Source of the DNA: Oscheius dolichura
Lineage: Eukaryota > Nematoda > Chromadorea > Rhabditida > Rhabditidae
Assembly (NCBI GenBank): GCA_932521035.1
Contig: OW051495.1
Coordinates: forward strand, 3,596,001 to 3,660,000
Direction of reading: 5' to 3'
DNA: 64,000 nucleotides
Both the position numbers and the translations under genes were made by a program. Below, piece after piece: positions 21,358-33,376 of the stretch; the first letter of the stretch is position 1; each line of letters starts with the position of its first letter. The notes below the pieces were generated by a model. It saw only the letters and a program-made list of their open reading frames with translations, did no database searches and was not told where the DNA came from.

Positions 21358-22758
21358 CTATCGCTGACTATCCATGTTTAAACGGCGATTCAATGCTTCG
21401 ATGTAGCCATGGTGACAACGCGAACCAAAGGCATCATCAGTTTCCAACAAGTGTATTAGAGCGGCAACAAACTGGAAAAAGAATGCAATCTCTTACGCTT
21501 CAAATAACCAACTTGATCTTTATTCAATGGAGGCACAGAGTTCGACGCTTCCGAACCAGATCCTTCATCACCTCCTGGATCATCTCCTTGAACGCGAGTA
21601 CTTATAACTGACTCAACATCTGCTGCCTCATTACCATCATATTCACTACCGTGAACGGAACGAATCGAAAAGTTAGCCAAAGAGACTGCGGACGAATTTC
21701 CCATATCCTACACAAAGAAAATAATGTAAAAACAACAGGAAATTACTCCTCCGGCATTCTGTTTTGGCTTAGCAGTGGATAGTAGATCTTTAAATAAATC
21801 TTTTTCTAATTCATCAGCAGACATCATTGCAGCAGTCGGGATGGGCTAAACAATGCATTTTGAAAGGCAGCTTTGAAATCAAACCTGTGAGAACATTTGT
21901 GGCTGTTCCTGTATCATCAGCTTTTGCAGAAGCGTAGGCATTTCAGTGACTGACTGAGAAGCAACTTTTTCTCCAAGTTTTTCGTCCGGTTTATTAATAA
22001 TTGGTTGAGGTGTTTTCTATAAGTTTGACGGATAATAAGCAATATTAAAGAACACACTAACCTCTTTTACTTTTTGAGCAGCTTTTAGCATTTCCAATAA
22101 TGCATTACTTTCAGAAGGAGGCGGTTCGGGGACTGGAGAACTTATTGCAGCTTCTGGTGTGTTTGGTACCTGAAAAAGAGATAACTTCATAAGGCGCTAC
22201 TGTACCTTTCCCTGTTTTAAATCATTAACGATATCTTCAATTAGCTTGCTGACTTCGTCACACTCATCTTTTCTATAGAACCAGATGCATTTAATGTCTC
22301 CTGGTGCTAAAGACGATGATGTATGAAAGTCGACAATTACCTGGTTTACCATCTACTTTTTTCATATACATATAGTTTCCATTTGCTTGAACACGCGTAA
22401 TATCAGTGATGGGTTCAATAAAGTCGGACAGCGATTGTCTATTAGCAATAATAACGCTAAAAACCTGTGAAAGACTATAAGAAATTATACCTGAAGAAAG
22501 GTTTATCGCAACGTTGGTATACAAAAAAGGCTCCATCTACTTCAGTTTTTTCCCAACACTTTTTCTCCGTTTCGAAAGTATACAGAGCAGTGTGTGTGGC
22601 CTAAAGCGTAAATACTCATCAGAAGATCAAAAAGGTGACGGAAAATAAGACAAAATAAAACTCACTCGCATCAAAACTTTGTTAGCGCACGGGTCAATAC
22701 GTTGTATATTGTTGAGTGCTTTGCCCAAAACTTCATTTGTAACACGGGGAGTTTCCAT
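21358..22758 (-). CDS. dcap-1: mRNA-decapping enzyme subunit DCP1
   Basis: Activator of the DCP2 decapping enzyme in P-bodies. Start METPRVTNEVLGKALNNIQR at 22758, right after attttcagataaca. The N-terminal EVH1-like domain is clear: IQRIDPCANKVL, HTALYTFETE, WEKTEVDGAFFVYQR, VIIANRQSLSDFIEPI and IWFYRKDECDEVSKLI. Low-complexity linkers with short helices (LLEMLKAAQK) follow. The C-terminus holds the trimerisation helix FVAALIHLLETDDAF...HHGYIEALN and stops at 21358. That last exon requires an intron of about 41 bp with a GTTGGT donor. Introns are otherwise about 35-60 bp. Confidence 0.88.
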
Positions 22759-23338
22759 TGTTATCTGAAAATATAGCACATCAATAGAAGATATGAACAA
22801 CAACAACAAAACTGTTTTTATGATAGCTATCGAGAGTAATGATGTGCAATGTTAAAAACCGCCAGTACATATATAGCTTGTTGCAAAAGTAGACACGATT
22901 TGAAATATAAATGCGTCAATGTATTTTTTCATCTTTGCCATGTAAGACCTCCACACAAAAAGGCGTAATCAATATGTGCATATATATATATTCTTCTACA
23001 CAAACTCACAACATCTAAAAGTGAGATTCGAGGTCTAAAGTGAGGAATGAGAAACGCCGACAAAATGCACTAATTCTCGCTATAATCGCGTTGCCGCGCG
23101 CGGCCGGCAAAAATTTTGCGATTCAGCTTGTTTCTATTTACTGGCCATCTTCTGCTCTGCGAATGATCCGTGTTTCTTTTTCTTTTTACCCTATTCTGCG
23201 GTGTAACGCTTTCAACAATTTCAGTTTAAGAAAAGAACACATATTGTGTAGTTTTTATTGCTTTCTCCCTCGGCATTGATTGATGTGGTCTAGACGAGAA
23301 AATCATTATATGTTTTTGTTTAGTAAACATTATTCTAG
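22759..23338. other. Shared upstream region of DCP1 and the DNAJB12/14 gene
   Basis: About 580 bp between divergent genes. It contains a short TA run at about 22980-22992 and a GC palindrome (ttgccgcgcgcggccggcaa) near 23090. No gene seen. It probably holds both promoters. Confidence 0.5.
23331..23338 (+). other. Acceptor directly abutting start codon
   Basis: tattctag ends at the base before the ATG of the DNAJB12/14 gene. This fits a trans-splice acceptor. Confidence 0.5.
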
Positions 23339-24913
23339 ATGACAGCAGATGCAAATAGGGCTGAATCTCTGAACTGTATGGATAGAGCAAGGGAGGCTAT
23401 TAAAAGTGGAGACTACACGCGCGCAAAGAAAATGCTTCACAAGGCAAAGGCCCTAGATCCTGCTCAAGATATTACATGTAAGCAAATATTTTTTTGAGGA
23501 AATATTTGCAGTTCTATTAAACAAAATTAGTTCGATAAGTGGCCACGGCCCGTCGGAGACGCCCTCATCGGCTGATGCTGCTGATGATCGCAGCTATGCT
23601 CACGATGACCATTATGAAGAACATGCTAATCTGAGAAGTCGAAAGCCCCATAAAAGTCCATCCCGGAAAAGTTTGTCAATATTTTGCTTTATCTTATTTT
23701 TTTTCAGTGGAAGGTTCAAAAACTGACAAGACTTCAGCTAACCAAGCAAAGGCGCGTTCACCTTCGCGGACTCCAAAATTAGGAGTAGATTATACTAAGG
23801 AGGTACCATTGCCCTTATATTTATCATTATTTTTTCAGCAACTAGAACTAGTAGAACGTATTAGACATTGTAAGGATTATTACGAGATTTTACGGGTTAC
23901 TAAAACATCTTCTGATGGTGAAATTAAAAAGGAGTATCGTAAAATGGCTCTACAATTGCATCCTGATAAATGTCGGGCTCCTCATGCTACCGAAGCTTTT
24001 AAAGGTCGTAGAAAAATATCTCATCGAAATTAAACTCGTTTTTAGCATTGGGAAATGCTTACGCAATTTTGTCAGATACTGACAAACGAAAGCAGTACGA
24101 TCTCTACGGCCCTGAAGCTCCCGAACGTGGGCATCAAACAACTCGACGGCAACGAGGAGATTTCTTTGAATACGATTACACTCACGGGTTTGATTGTAAG
24201 TAAAACTTTTTTTTAAAGCGCACACTATGTTTACCACGATACCAATTAATTTAGCCGACTTTACACCGGAAGAAATATTCAACATGTTTTTTGGTGGCGG
24301 ATTTCCATCCGAGTCGGTTAGACGACGTCAGCGTTACGCTCATCGAGAAGAATATAATCACAACCAGAATGAGGTAAATATTTTTACGAAAGAATATTTA
24401 TCTATTTTTAAGCATCCCTATACACCCTTACTGCAACTTTTTCCGCTAATTGCTATACTTGTACTCGGGTTGGTAGCGCAGTTTATGGTTGCCGATCCAG
24501 CATTTTCATTACAGCAGTCACAGTAAGCTTTTAATTGTTTTCCTCTAACATCACATTTATTTTAATATCACACATGTGACAAAAAACTTGTTTAGGAAAT
24601 ATTCTGTAAAGCGATTAACTTCTGAACTGAAAATACCGTACTTCGTTCGACAAGATTTTGAGCAAACTTATCGTGGGCGTATTAAACAAGTGGAGAATCA
24701 AGTCGAAGACGAATATATCCAAATTTTGCGAATGAATTGCTACAAGGAGCAAAATCAACGTAAATTACTTTTAAGATTATTATGATAAATTGATCTACAG
24801 GCGAAACATTATTATATAGAGCTAGGTGGCAACGAGATGAAGAACTTATTCGAAGAGCGGAAAGAATGGCAATGCCAAATTGCGATCGTCTACGTGAAAT
24901 TCATGTTCGATAA
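23339..24913 (+). CDS. dnj-1: DNAJB12/B14-type ER-membrane J protein
   Basis: Hsp40 anchored in the ER membrane with its J domain in the cytosol; it aids folding and degradation of membrane proteins. Start [20 protein letters not shown] at 23339. The N-terminal helix pair ([19 protein letters not shown]) is typical of the family. The J domain runs from [20 protein letters not shown] through [13 protein letters not shown] (HPD present) to [15 protein letters not shown] Phe/Gly patch ([12 protein letters not shown]) and one TM helix ([18 protein letters not shown]) follow. The DUF1977-like C-terminus ([16 protein letters not shown]) ends at 24913. Introns are about 35-60 bp. The next gene starts 345 bp downstream on the same strand. 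Confidence 0.9.
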
Positions 24914-25257
24914 CTAATAAGTCAGCGATAGTTTTATTCAAATTTCCAACAATTGCTAGTCTGTTGTAGAACGGACTTTATCATTCTGAATCGCATGTCC
25001 ATCGGGTAATAATGTTTATTTAGAGAGATGTTTTCTATTTATTAGTCGATTTTTGAGCTAAAAATGTATAGTAAACTTGTTATACGGCTCAAATATTGTG
25101 TCGTGCCAGTATGGCCTGTGATTCGCTGTTTTAACCTATTGTAAATCTACGATTGAAGATATTTTTAAAGATTAGTTATTTTATTCTAAGCGTCATGTTT
25201 TCAACATTTACTTACAATTTTTATATTACTAAATCTACGTGGTTTCTAGAGGTCCAG

Positions 25258-28200
25258 ATGAGTATCCACGACATGCCGGTATGACCTTCATTTTTTTTTC
25301 TAAATTTTCATTCTAACTTTAGCCAGAACCAAGTACGTCAAATCGTGATTCGACATCAGATTCTGAAAATGGTCCGCCTATAAAAGAGAAGAAGGAGGAG
25401 GATTTTGAATGGGATGAGTTCCTCGATGTGAGTGCTTATATGCTAACAAAAAAATAGTCGGTCTCAAATGGAACACTGGGTTTGTTACATTTTCAATTTT
25501 ATAATAATAATACTTTATCCAGATAGTAAATGTAATCTGTCAAGCTCAATCGAGTCTTTAGAAATTGTTTTTTTTCATCTTTCCATTTAAACAAACCTTA
25601 CTGAAATAGCTAATATTATTTTTTATATAGGATATGGGATGCCATCCATCTACAGTCGCCACTCTATGGAAACACTGTACCTTCATGGAAAAACAAGTAT
25701 TTGATGTTATTTTTGCCAAAGGCTTGATGGTTTTTATTCATAAAAACGGAACAATTCGGCCAGCAACTATTATCGTATGGATTTCTATTTCAATAGAGCG
25801 CTAAAATGTTTATTTTAGTTGTCGTTAGGCTTGGAGTGTAATGTGGAATATCAAGACGTGCCTTACAATGACAGTGAATGGGTCACATTGAAACAAATAG
25901 TCACCGAACCACAAAAAGCTGACGATCTTAAAAATTATGTTTGATTTCTATTTGTATACAATTGTCCTTTTAGGGAACTTCAAGTGCAGCTAAATGCAAA
26001 GTTGAATTTTGTAAATATGCATTCCGTTGATCTCTTTAGAAACGTTTTGGGAGATGAACTTCATACTTTAATAAAAGTGTTCTAATATGGTAAAAAATAA
26101 TTTGTTTAGTTTAGAAAGGGCAATATTTTGAAATCACCGATAAACATGACCCACGTGTGCTGCATATCGGAAAAGTTTTAAGCAGTCATTGTGGTATACT
26201 TGTATATAGCGACGAAAATGGAGAATCGGTAAATGATTTTGAAAGTTTTTTTTACAACAATTGGCTTATTAGATACAATCGCTTCATATCTCCAATGAAA
26301 GATGTTATCCGGTCGGATTTGGTTTAGAAAATAGTAACGAGGTTTGTTTATCCTTATCATGTTTTTACTGTTATAGTTTTCATATGATACTGCGGCATTC
26401 GAATGGATCGTTAATAATCCTAATACGACAAATATTCCAGCAGTATGTTTCCAGAAATGTGGTCCTGAGCCGTATTGCTTTCAAGTAAGTACCGCCTTTT
26501 GTTAATTGTGCATTTGTTACTTTCAGAAAGGCAACTTAATTGAAATTCTTGATGAAAAAACTGGTTTTGTTACATATCCTGCCCATATTTCTGATATTTT
26601 AAATTCAAGATATGCCGTAGCAGACGTTCACACCCATACACAATTAAGTCCGGAGCGAATAATTCTATCAAAAAATACACCTGGAGTGTATCCAATTAAT
26701 TTTTCGTTGCAAAATAAGATAGCTATGCAAACTCCTTTGATTATTTCAATTGAGAACATGCGTTTCAACTGGAAAAATTACAATCGCGTAACAAATAATC
26801 CACACGGGGTATGACTGTTTAGCTTTATTTGAAAAATACATGTTCAGGTTTCAGCAGCACAAAATACTTTAAATAGTCCTAATCGAAATCAGATTCATTG
26901 TATGCAGTATATCGAGGTAAGTCTCTTTAGCAGAATGGCTTATTTGCAGTACTTCTGTTATGAATTAGGATTTATGACTCCGGCATTAATTGTACGTTCA
27001 AAACTGGATTCAGTTTGGATTGCAACAGGTTTAAATAAGGGGACACCACAAGCTATACACTGTTTCGTTGGGTACGTGTTCAGTAATCTTAAAAAAAATG
27101 GTTCTTGTTTCTAGCTCAACTTGTTTATTTCCCATCAGGTTTGCTGAAAAATATGGTATTCCTTTTTGTGCAATGCCAGATATCCCGATTTACCTTCCTC
27201 CAAAGCCTGAAAGTAATATCCTTTCATTTAAAAGTATTATCACATCGTAATTCAGATTCTGAGCATTCCCGGTATCAATTAGACCGTTCGTTTAAATCAA
27301 TCCCTGCTCCCATTTTTCGGAAACCACTGTATTCGGGACGAGGCCGTCCTGAAAAAACATGGCATTTTATGACTGACTGGAATGTGAGAGGTAATAGTTA
27401 ATTGTCTTGTCGTTCTCATTTTTAGGCGATAATTGGATTCCAAGTGTTAAAATTACTCGGACATGCAGAATTGGCCCTTGGTTGGACCCAAAGATTTTTA
27501 GTAGCCTGAAAGAGGAATTTAATGGCGGAAATATTGCTGATGTAACGGAACATATATTTAAAGTAACAGCATCCATAATATTACTAACAGCTTTATTTAA
27601 GGAATTTTTCCGTTGCACAAAATATGAGCATCGTTCTGATGTTATTTCAGCGTTTAATGTATCAGATACAAGACAAGTGATGCCGAAACAGATTATAAAA
27701 TATTGTCTAAAAACGGAAGGATATATTGTTGTGATGGCGGTACAGGCTTGTGAAAGTTGTGAAGCTTTTCCGGGATGGTTACGCGTTAGTTGATGCCTTT
27801 TCCTCCTTTTAGAGGCATTATTAAGACATTTTTGCGATGTTATGGATGTTGCCCTAATTTGTTAAGCTTCGACTTGGAGGGTTCTTGCGACAAAGGCTGT
27901 ACTATTATGGTGCTCTGCTCAGTGTCTCTGTAACTAATATGTTTAGACCGATTTACGACAAAATGCATCCTATAATGGTGAGCAAAACACACCACTCGAT
28001 GGGAACCCAACAAGAAGGAAAAGCCGAAAAGAAATCACCAAGGTTGGAAATAAAATACAGGTGTCTAATAACTTTTCATGGGGGGAATTTTATTTTTCAG
28101 GGACAAAATTTATCGTCTGAGTCTATCGCAAAACTTCAGCGATTTCCAGATGTGCCTCATTACACCTATTGGACGAAGCAACAGTTAATTAATTATCTTA

Positions 28201-28451
28201 TAGAACATAACCCGCATATTAAAGTACAGTTAAAGCATCTGTACGCTAAAGTAAGTAAATAAACTAAAAGTTATCTTTAAATAATTTAGAAATCTTCGGC
28301 TACTGAAATTCTTCAGTGTCGGGACACGATGAGCGTAACGAGGCTAGGGTTCCGACCAAAAGATGCAACTAAGATCTCCGAAGCTCTAGATGTAAGCATC
28401 TTTTTAAATTGAAGTGAGAACTTTTAGAATCTCCGCCTGGGACAATCATAG
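25258..28451 (+). CDS. SFMBT-type chromatin protein (MBT repeats, SLED domain, SAM-like end)
   Basis: Polycomb-related histone reader. Start MSIHDMP at 25258, eight bases after ttctag; it continues PEPSTSNRDSTSDSEN. An acidic N-terminus leads into MBT repeats: the first contains EWDEFLD...GLMVFIHKNGTIRPATI, later ones DPRVLHIGKVLSSHCGILVY, CGPEPYCFQKGNLIEIL, RYAVADVHTHTQL and SVWIATGLNKGTP. A SLED-like module follows (WIPSVKITRTCRIGPWLDPK, then FLRCYGCCPNLLS). The C-terminus (YTYWTKQQLINYLIEHNP ... RLGFRPKDATKISEALDNL) has the spacing of a SAM domain and ends at 28451. About 15 short exons are needed. Four MBT repeats are likely but I could not delimit all of them. Confidence 0.8.
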
Positions 28452-28567
28452 AAAGACTGAAAACTCGAAGAAGTTGTTTTATGAAGAGCTTTAATCTTTT
28501 TTTTAATATTTATTGTTCATATTTATAAGTTTTTTACAAAAAGTATAAAAAAAATAAAAAGTAAGCA

Positions 28568-29706
28568 TCATTCATGTTGTTCTTTGTCGGGGCCAGGACA
28601 ATCGTTTTGTATATGTTCTTCATTGTCATATACGTGTCCACACCAAATACAGTAGAAATGTTCTTCTCGAAGATATTCAATAATATACAATAGTCTGAAA
28701 AAGAAAACAACTAATAGAGAGGGTGAATACTTACGATTCTTCTAGTTCATCCTGTGGCATTTCTTCAAATCGTTTGTCCTCACTAGCTGGCTCTCCGTTA
28801 CCATAAAACCAGCTAAAAACCGGTGACTGACAACGGCTGATGTTACCTTAATTCATCAGAATCTGAAGTTGATGGTTGTTGTGAGCTGTCTTGTGGATAA
28901 CTTTTCCAAAACCAAGGTTCATTTGGCCGCGTTAAGCCTTTGCTGAAAAAAAAACTTTGCATGCAAACGTCTCACGAGTTTCAGCGCTAGATTTGTTCAC
29001 AGCTGAAAAACAAACCGTATATCCAAGTCCATACATGCCTTTCTACAATTGGTGATATCTATAAATAGTTGGCGGCATGTTGTGTTGTTTCTTTTCCGCA
29101 TACGAAACTCTTCAAGAATTTCGTCCTGAAATAGAAAATTTTAAATACTCTTTACACTCACATGTCGGTCGGCATCGCCTTTCATTTTGTCAAATTCGGC
29201 TTTGATTCTCTGGCGACTTTTATTTAGCACGTCGGTTCCATGACCAAGTCCGATACGTCCTGCCCTAACTTCTACTCGAAGTGGTACTTTGATACCAGAT
29301 CCCAGATCTTCCTCTGGATTTTCATATTATGTGCACTACAACAAACCAAACCATCTTTCTTTTTCCCTAAGCTCATTCCGGGCTTGTATCCCATCTTTGC
29401 AAGTAGAGCAAAGCCTTTCGTCGTTTCACAAATAGGTGTGTTGAGCGCTTCTTCTCTTCGTTGTGTCTCTGTTGACTAAAATTGTATTCAAACCCAATTT
29501 ATCTTACCTATTTCATCTCTTTTCAGTTTTTTTGTAAACTTTTCTTCATTTTCAAATCTGGATTTTTCAACTTTCAGCTGCCTCTTCCCAGTAATACTCG
29601 TTGTTAGACCTAAAGTAATACCTTCTATGTCAAAAATTTTGAAACCAGAATTTTGTATTGATTCAGCTACCTTGAGAAATTCATCAGACATGTAATCATC
29701 CTCCAT
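28568..29706 (-). CDS. G-patch domain protein GPATCH11
   Basis: Nuclear RNA-helicase cofactor type protein; human GPATCH11 is linked to kinetochore and splicing. The ATG at 29706 (MEDDYMSDEFLKVAESI) matches the family's EEDYMSDxF start; an acceptor (catttccag) lies about 15 bp upstream. The G-patch reads ETTKGFALLAKMGYKPGMSLG. A C-terminal half with KGLTRPNEPWFWKSYP and the zinc-binding end EHFYCIWCGHVYDNEEHI...CPGPDKEQHE is highly similar to GPATCH11, and the stop is at 28568. Introns are about 40-50 bp. The gene is convergent with the SFMBT-type gene (117 bp apart). Confidence 0.88.
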
Positions 29707-29873
29707 TTTCACGAGACAAACTGGAAATGATGTATATATAGCAAAAATTTACATGAGAAACACTGAAATAGGCTGTTTCTTAGGAAAATAACGGATGAAG
29801 AAAAATAATCTCAATTTGAAAACTTTTTCGCGCTGAAGTTTAATTTAGGCCAAGAATCGAAAAAAAATCCTTA

Positions 29874-30016
29874 TATAGTTCTTTTCCAAAAAATAGGGAT
29901 ACAGTAATCGGGGTTTTCTTGAAAATCAGGCAAATTTTGCGATTTTGTTCTCCGATCCCAAATGGTCTCGAACGGAGGCAAATTACTGTATCCCTATTTT
30001 TTGGAAAAGAACTATA
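29874..30016 (+). mobile_element. Palindromic MITE, family A, copy 1
   Basis: Starts tatagttcttttccaaaa and ends with the reverse complement, ttttggaaaagaactata. The terminal inverted repeats of about 35 bp include an inner gggatacagtaat / attactgtatccc pair. The middle holds gcgattttgttctccgatcc. The length is 143 bp, with no coding capacity. A second copy in the opposite orientation lies at 40921-41061. Confidence 0.85.
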
Positions 30017-30265
30017 AGCTGTGTTTCAAATGGAAATGTATTTGGTTAAAGGATGATAAGTGGTCGATGGGGCAACTTGGCCGTCTAGATGGTCCAACCC
30101 GATAGTTTAGCATGCAGTTTTTTGCGCATTTACACATTTTTTACTTGTTTTTATCACTGCATTTGCCTACTTGAATTATTATCTACCCAAAAAAATATAA
30201 AAATGATCGAAGTCTATGTCAAATCCGAATATCGAAAAATTTTGAAGAAATTGTTTTTGTTTCAA
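30014..30265 (+). mobile_element. Family B repeat, copy 1 (3' truncated)
   Basis: Abuts copy A1. It shares with copy B2 the blocks gtttcaaatgg, ccgtctagatggtccaacc, gcatgcatttt-like sequence and tctatgtcaaatccgaatatcg. The left terminus is recognisable but the right inverted repeat is missing. It lies about 110 bp upstream of the TatD start codon. Confidence 0.75.
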
Positions 30266-30378
30266 GAAATCGTGTAGCTTACAATAGACACAAGGCCTGT
30301 TGATTTGTGCAAGCATTTGTCTTTTTACGGTCTCTCTTTTCGCTGGTTATATAAGCTCGTTTCAGGAGTACACCTTGA

Positions 30379-33376
30379 ATGGGCTCAAGATCTATTGATA
30401 CTGTTATTGTACATGGTACGTTAAAAAAGAAATATTCGATAGGAATACTTGTTGTTTTTGCACCGAATTCATTTTGGGGAGACGTTGGGGTGTATATAGT
30501 AAAATCGTGCCTAATTTCAGGAAAGTTTCCATCTTGCTCATTTTCTATTTTAAAAAAAGAAAGAGCGACAGTAAAGTCTATATTCTCTAAAAAGTAAGTT
30601 TTTGTCTTGCTAAATCAACTTGTAAACAGCATGCCTCAAAACGGCAGCTCTCCGCCTATGCAATCTAACCTGAACGAGGATAACGAATATAATGAAGAAG
30701 ATGAATTTCCAGGAAGTATGCTGCTGAAGGTATACGAAACTCTTCTCTACATTATGCATTTTTCAGTTTAATCAGTCCACAGACATTAGAGCAGGTCTCA
30801 ATGAAAATAAAAAGAGGATAAAGAATCGAGTAGAATTTTTTTTCTGACATGATTCTTTCTTTATTTTTAGCGAAACAAGATGCTCACGTCAAATACTGCG
30901 CAATCTGGGAAAATGAAGAATGAATGGAGTTCGGTAAGATACTTGTTTACTTGCATATAAAAGGGTATACTATTTTTTTAACAGCAAAACAACTAATGGG
31001 GAGAGGTTTTTTTGTCTGTCGGAATTTAATTACGGCATTTTTTTGAACACGTCGTTTATAAACGGAACAAGCACAGAAAGAGTAATTATCCTTAAACGCA
31101 GCCAATTTATTCAGCTATTATTTTAAGGCTTCCGTCCAAGAAACGCGCCACACTAGTGGATATGGTATTAACACTGGAGTAAATTCCTCTTCTACCTTGT
31201 ATACAGAAAAAATGAGTACGTCTAAACTTAATATTCACTATTTTTAGGAGATAAGAGAGTTAGGCAAGGATCTGAACCATACGTTCTAACTCACAACCGT
31301 TGCGAACCAACAGAATTGTTGTCCACATCTCAAAGCACTGGATTAGATTCTACTAAGTCAGTACTTTATGGACTGCTTATAGCCTCCAAACTTACAGCAT
31401 GATGGGAAACATAAAGCAAGAGAATGTAGAGAGAAGTCATCAAGAACAAAGCATTAATGAATGCTCTTCTAGCCCTAAATGGGAAAGTGTAGAGAAAAAA
31501 GCTGAAGAAAATAGTCTTAAATCGCAGAGCCAGTATTGTTGTGACGAAGAAGAATCGACGGTACGTGAATTGTTCTTGTTATGACTAGATATTTTTAGAT
31601 AAGTTCCAATGACAAGAAAACGACACCCATTCCTTTTGGAATGCCTGGCAATCAAAGAGCTAGTAGAAACGGGAAAATTGTAAGTTAGTGTTTATTCAAC
31701 AACCGTGTTTAGATGAATTCCGTACCAAACTCTATTATGTTAAAACAGACCTGTCATAAGCAAATCCAAAATGTAAAGGATTCCTGTGCTAATACGCCGT
31801 CAATTCCGAAAGAAGTAAGTTGATTTTTGTAGGCTCTAGCCGTTAGATTCAGTCTAGAAAATCAAATAATGGAGTGATTGTAAGATGTCTGGATGACGAT
31901 AATTCTAAAAAGGTATTTTTGTTTCAAAAATTCTCTTACATTTTTGTGCAGTCAGCGGAAGTGACCATTGGGAACCTTAATTCCGAAAGAGATCTGTCGG
32001 TATCACCAATGCTAAAAAAGGTAATTAGACACGTTTTATTTATTAAACAATTAATTTAGGAACCTTTGGATTCCCAAGAGCTGTGGTATATGCAACAATA
32101 CACAGATGTAAGCTTCTTTTATTCCTTGTACACTGTAAATTAATCTGTTCTAAAAAGTCTCATTTAGTATAACTATTACAGCTAATGAACAACTACAGAA
32201 CTCCTTTCATAGACAGTCATTGTCATTTGGATTATATCTTCAATAAGATTCATAGTGATACTCCCAAGAAAAAGAGTGGGATCGGAAAATATCTTAGGGA
32301 ATGGATGGAGCAAGTAAGGGTTTTCCCAAGAAACTTTCAAGGTAGTTATAAAAATTTCGAAGAATAAATTAATTAGTTTAGGCTGTATACCAAATTTTAT
32401 TGATCCACGCCTATTCCATAACATTGATGAGAAATATTATGATATAAATTGGTTAAAGACGCAGATTCAAGTAAGTTGACTCATTAGTTGAACCATGCAT
32501 TCAGGAACCGTTTGTCTTGGGAGCTACTTACGGAATCCATCCAAAATACGCCCATCTTTATGATCAAGTTAAGGACATTTTAGAATCGTTTCTTAAAGAT
32601 TCTGCTTATAAAGCTGTTGCTATTGGTGAGTGTGGACTTGATACATATAGGTTTGGCTATATTTTTTGCCAAATAACTAGGGTTTCAGAAATTTTGAATC
32701 TTTCGAACTACAAAGGACGGCGTTTGAAAATCAGTTAAACTTAGCGTGTCAATACACATTGCCTATTGTAATTCATTGCAGGTGTTTTTTTTCTTAAATC
32801 ATATTAACGAAATTTCCAGAAGTGACACCTCCGATGAAACATACAAAACTGAAAGGGAATGCCTTAGGATCATGCAGGCGATACTAACGCCCTTTCATAC
32901 TATTCATAGACACTGCTTTACAATGGATTTTCAAGTTTATGACATGTGGATCAGAGCTTTCCCTAATACATATTTTGGTATAACATATCAAAGTCGGAAA
33001 TAAATTGATCCTAGGCTTTACTCCTTGCATCGAAAATGCAACTGAAAAACAGTTAGATGCCGTTAGAAAAATACCTTTAACAAGAATCTTGTTAGAAACC
33101 GATGCTCCGTTTTTCCGTCCACCTCTAGTAAGTTGTTCGTTTTCGTTTTAAGCATTTATATTTTTAGTATGATAGCGTTAAACAATATGTTCCCACAGGT
33201 CCTCCCAAGACTTGTTTTCCTGGGATGGGTAAGTGAAAATATAAGCATATTTTATTGTTTTCTCAGCCATTTACACTGCTCATCTTTTAAGTAAAATTAA
33301 ACGATTACCGCTGGAATATGTGCTTGACATCACAGCTCAAAATACAAGAAGATGTTATAGACTTCCGGAGTATTAG
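30379..33376 (+). CDS. TatD-family metal-dependent nuclease with long disordered N-terminus (TATDN2-like)
   Basis: Start MGSRSIDTVIVHG at 30379. About 12 small exons encode a Ser/Asn/Lys/Glu-rich, probably disordered N-terminal region (ECSSSPKWESVEKKAEENSL; IPFGMPGNQRASRN). The TatD barrel starts near 32200 with PFIDSHCHLDYIF (HxH metal ligands). It continues with KAVAIGECGLDTYR (Glu ligand), LPIVIHCRS and HTIHRHCFTMD (His ligands) and TRILLETDAPFFRPP (Asp ligand), and ends NTRRCYRLPEY at 33376. All expected metal ligands are present, so it should be active. The nuclease half is closest in layout to human TATDN2, which also has a long N-terminal extension. Introns are about 30-60 bp. Confidence 0.88.

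Larger units (their letters stand above)
29707..30378. other. Intergenic region filled mostly by two repeat copies
   Basis: Between divergent GPATCH11 and the TatD gene. It holds repeat copies A1 and B1 (listed separately) plus AT-rich single-copy sequence. The acceptor cgtttcag ends at 30365, 13 bp before the TatD start codon. Confidence 0.6.

Noticed and set aside
23962-24285. Minus-strand ORF over the J-domain gene
   Set aside because: Antisense shadow; the plus-strand J domain is unambiguous.
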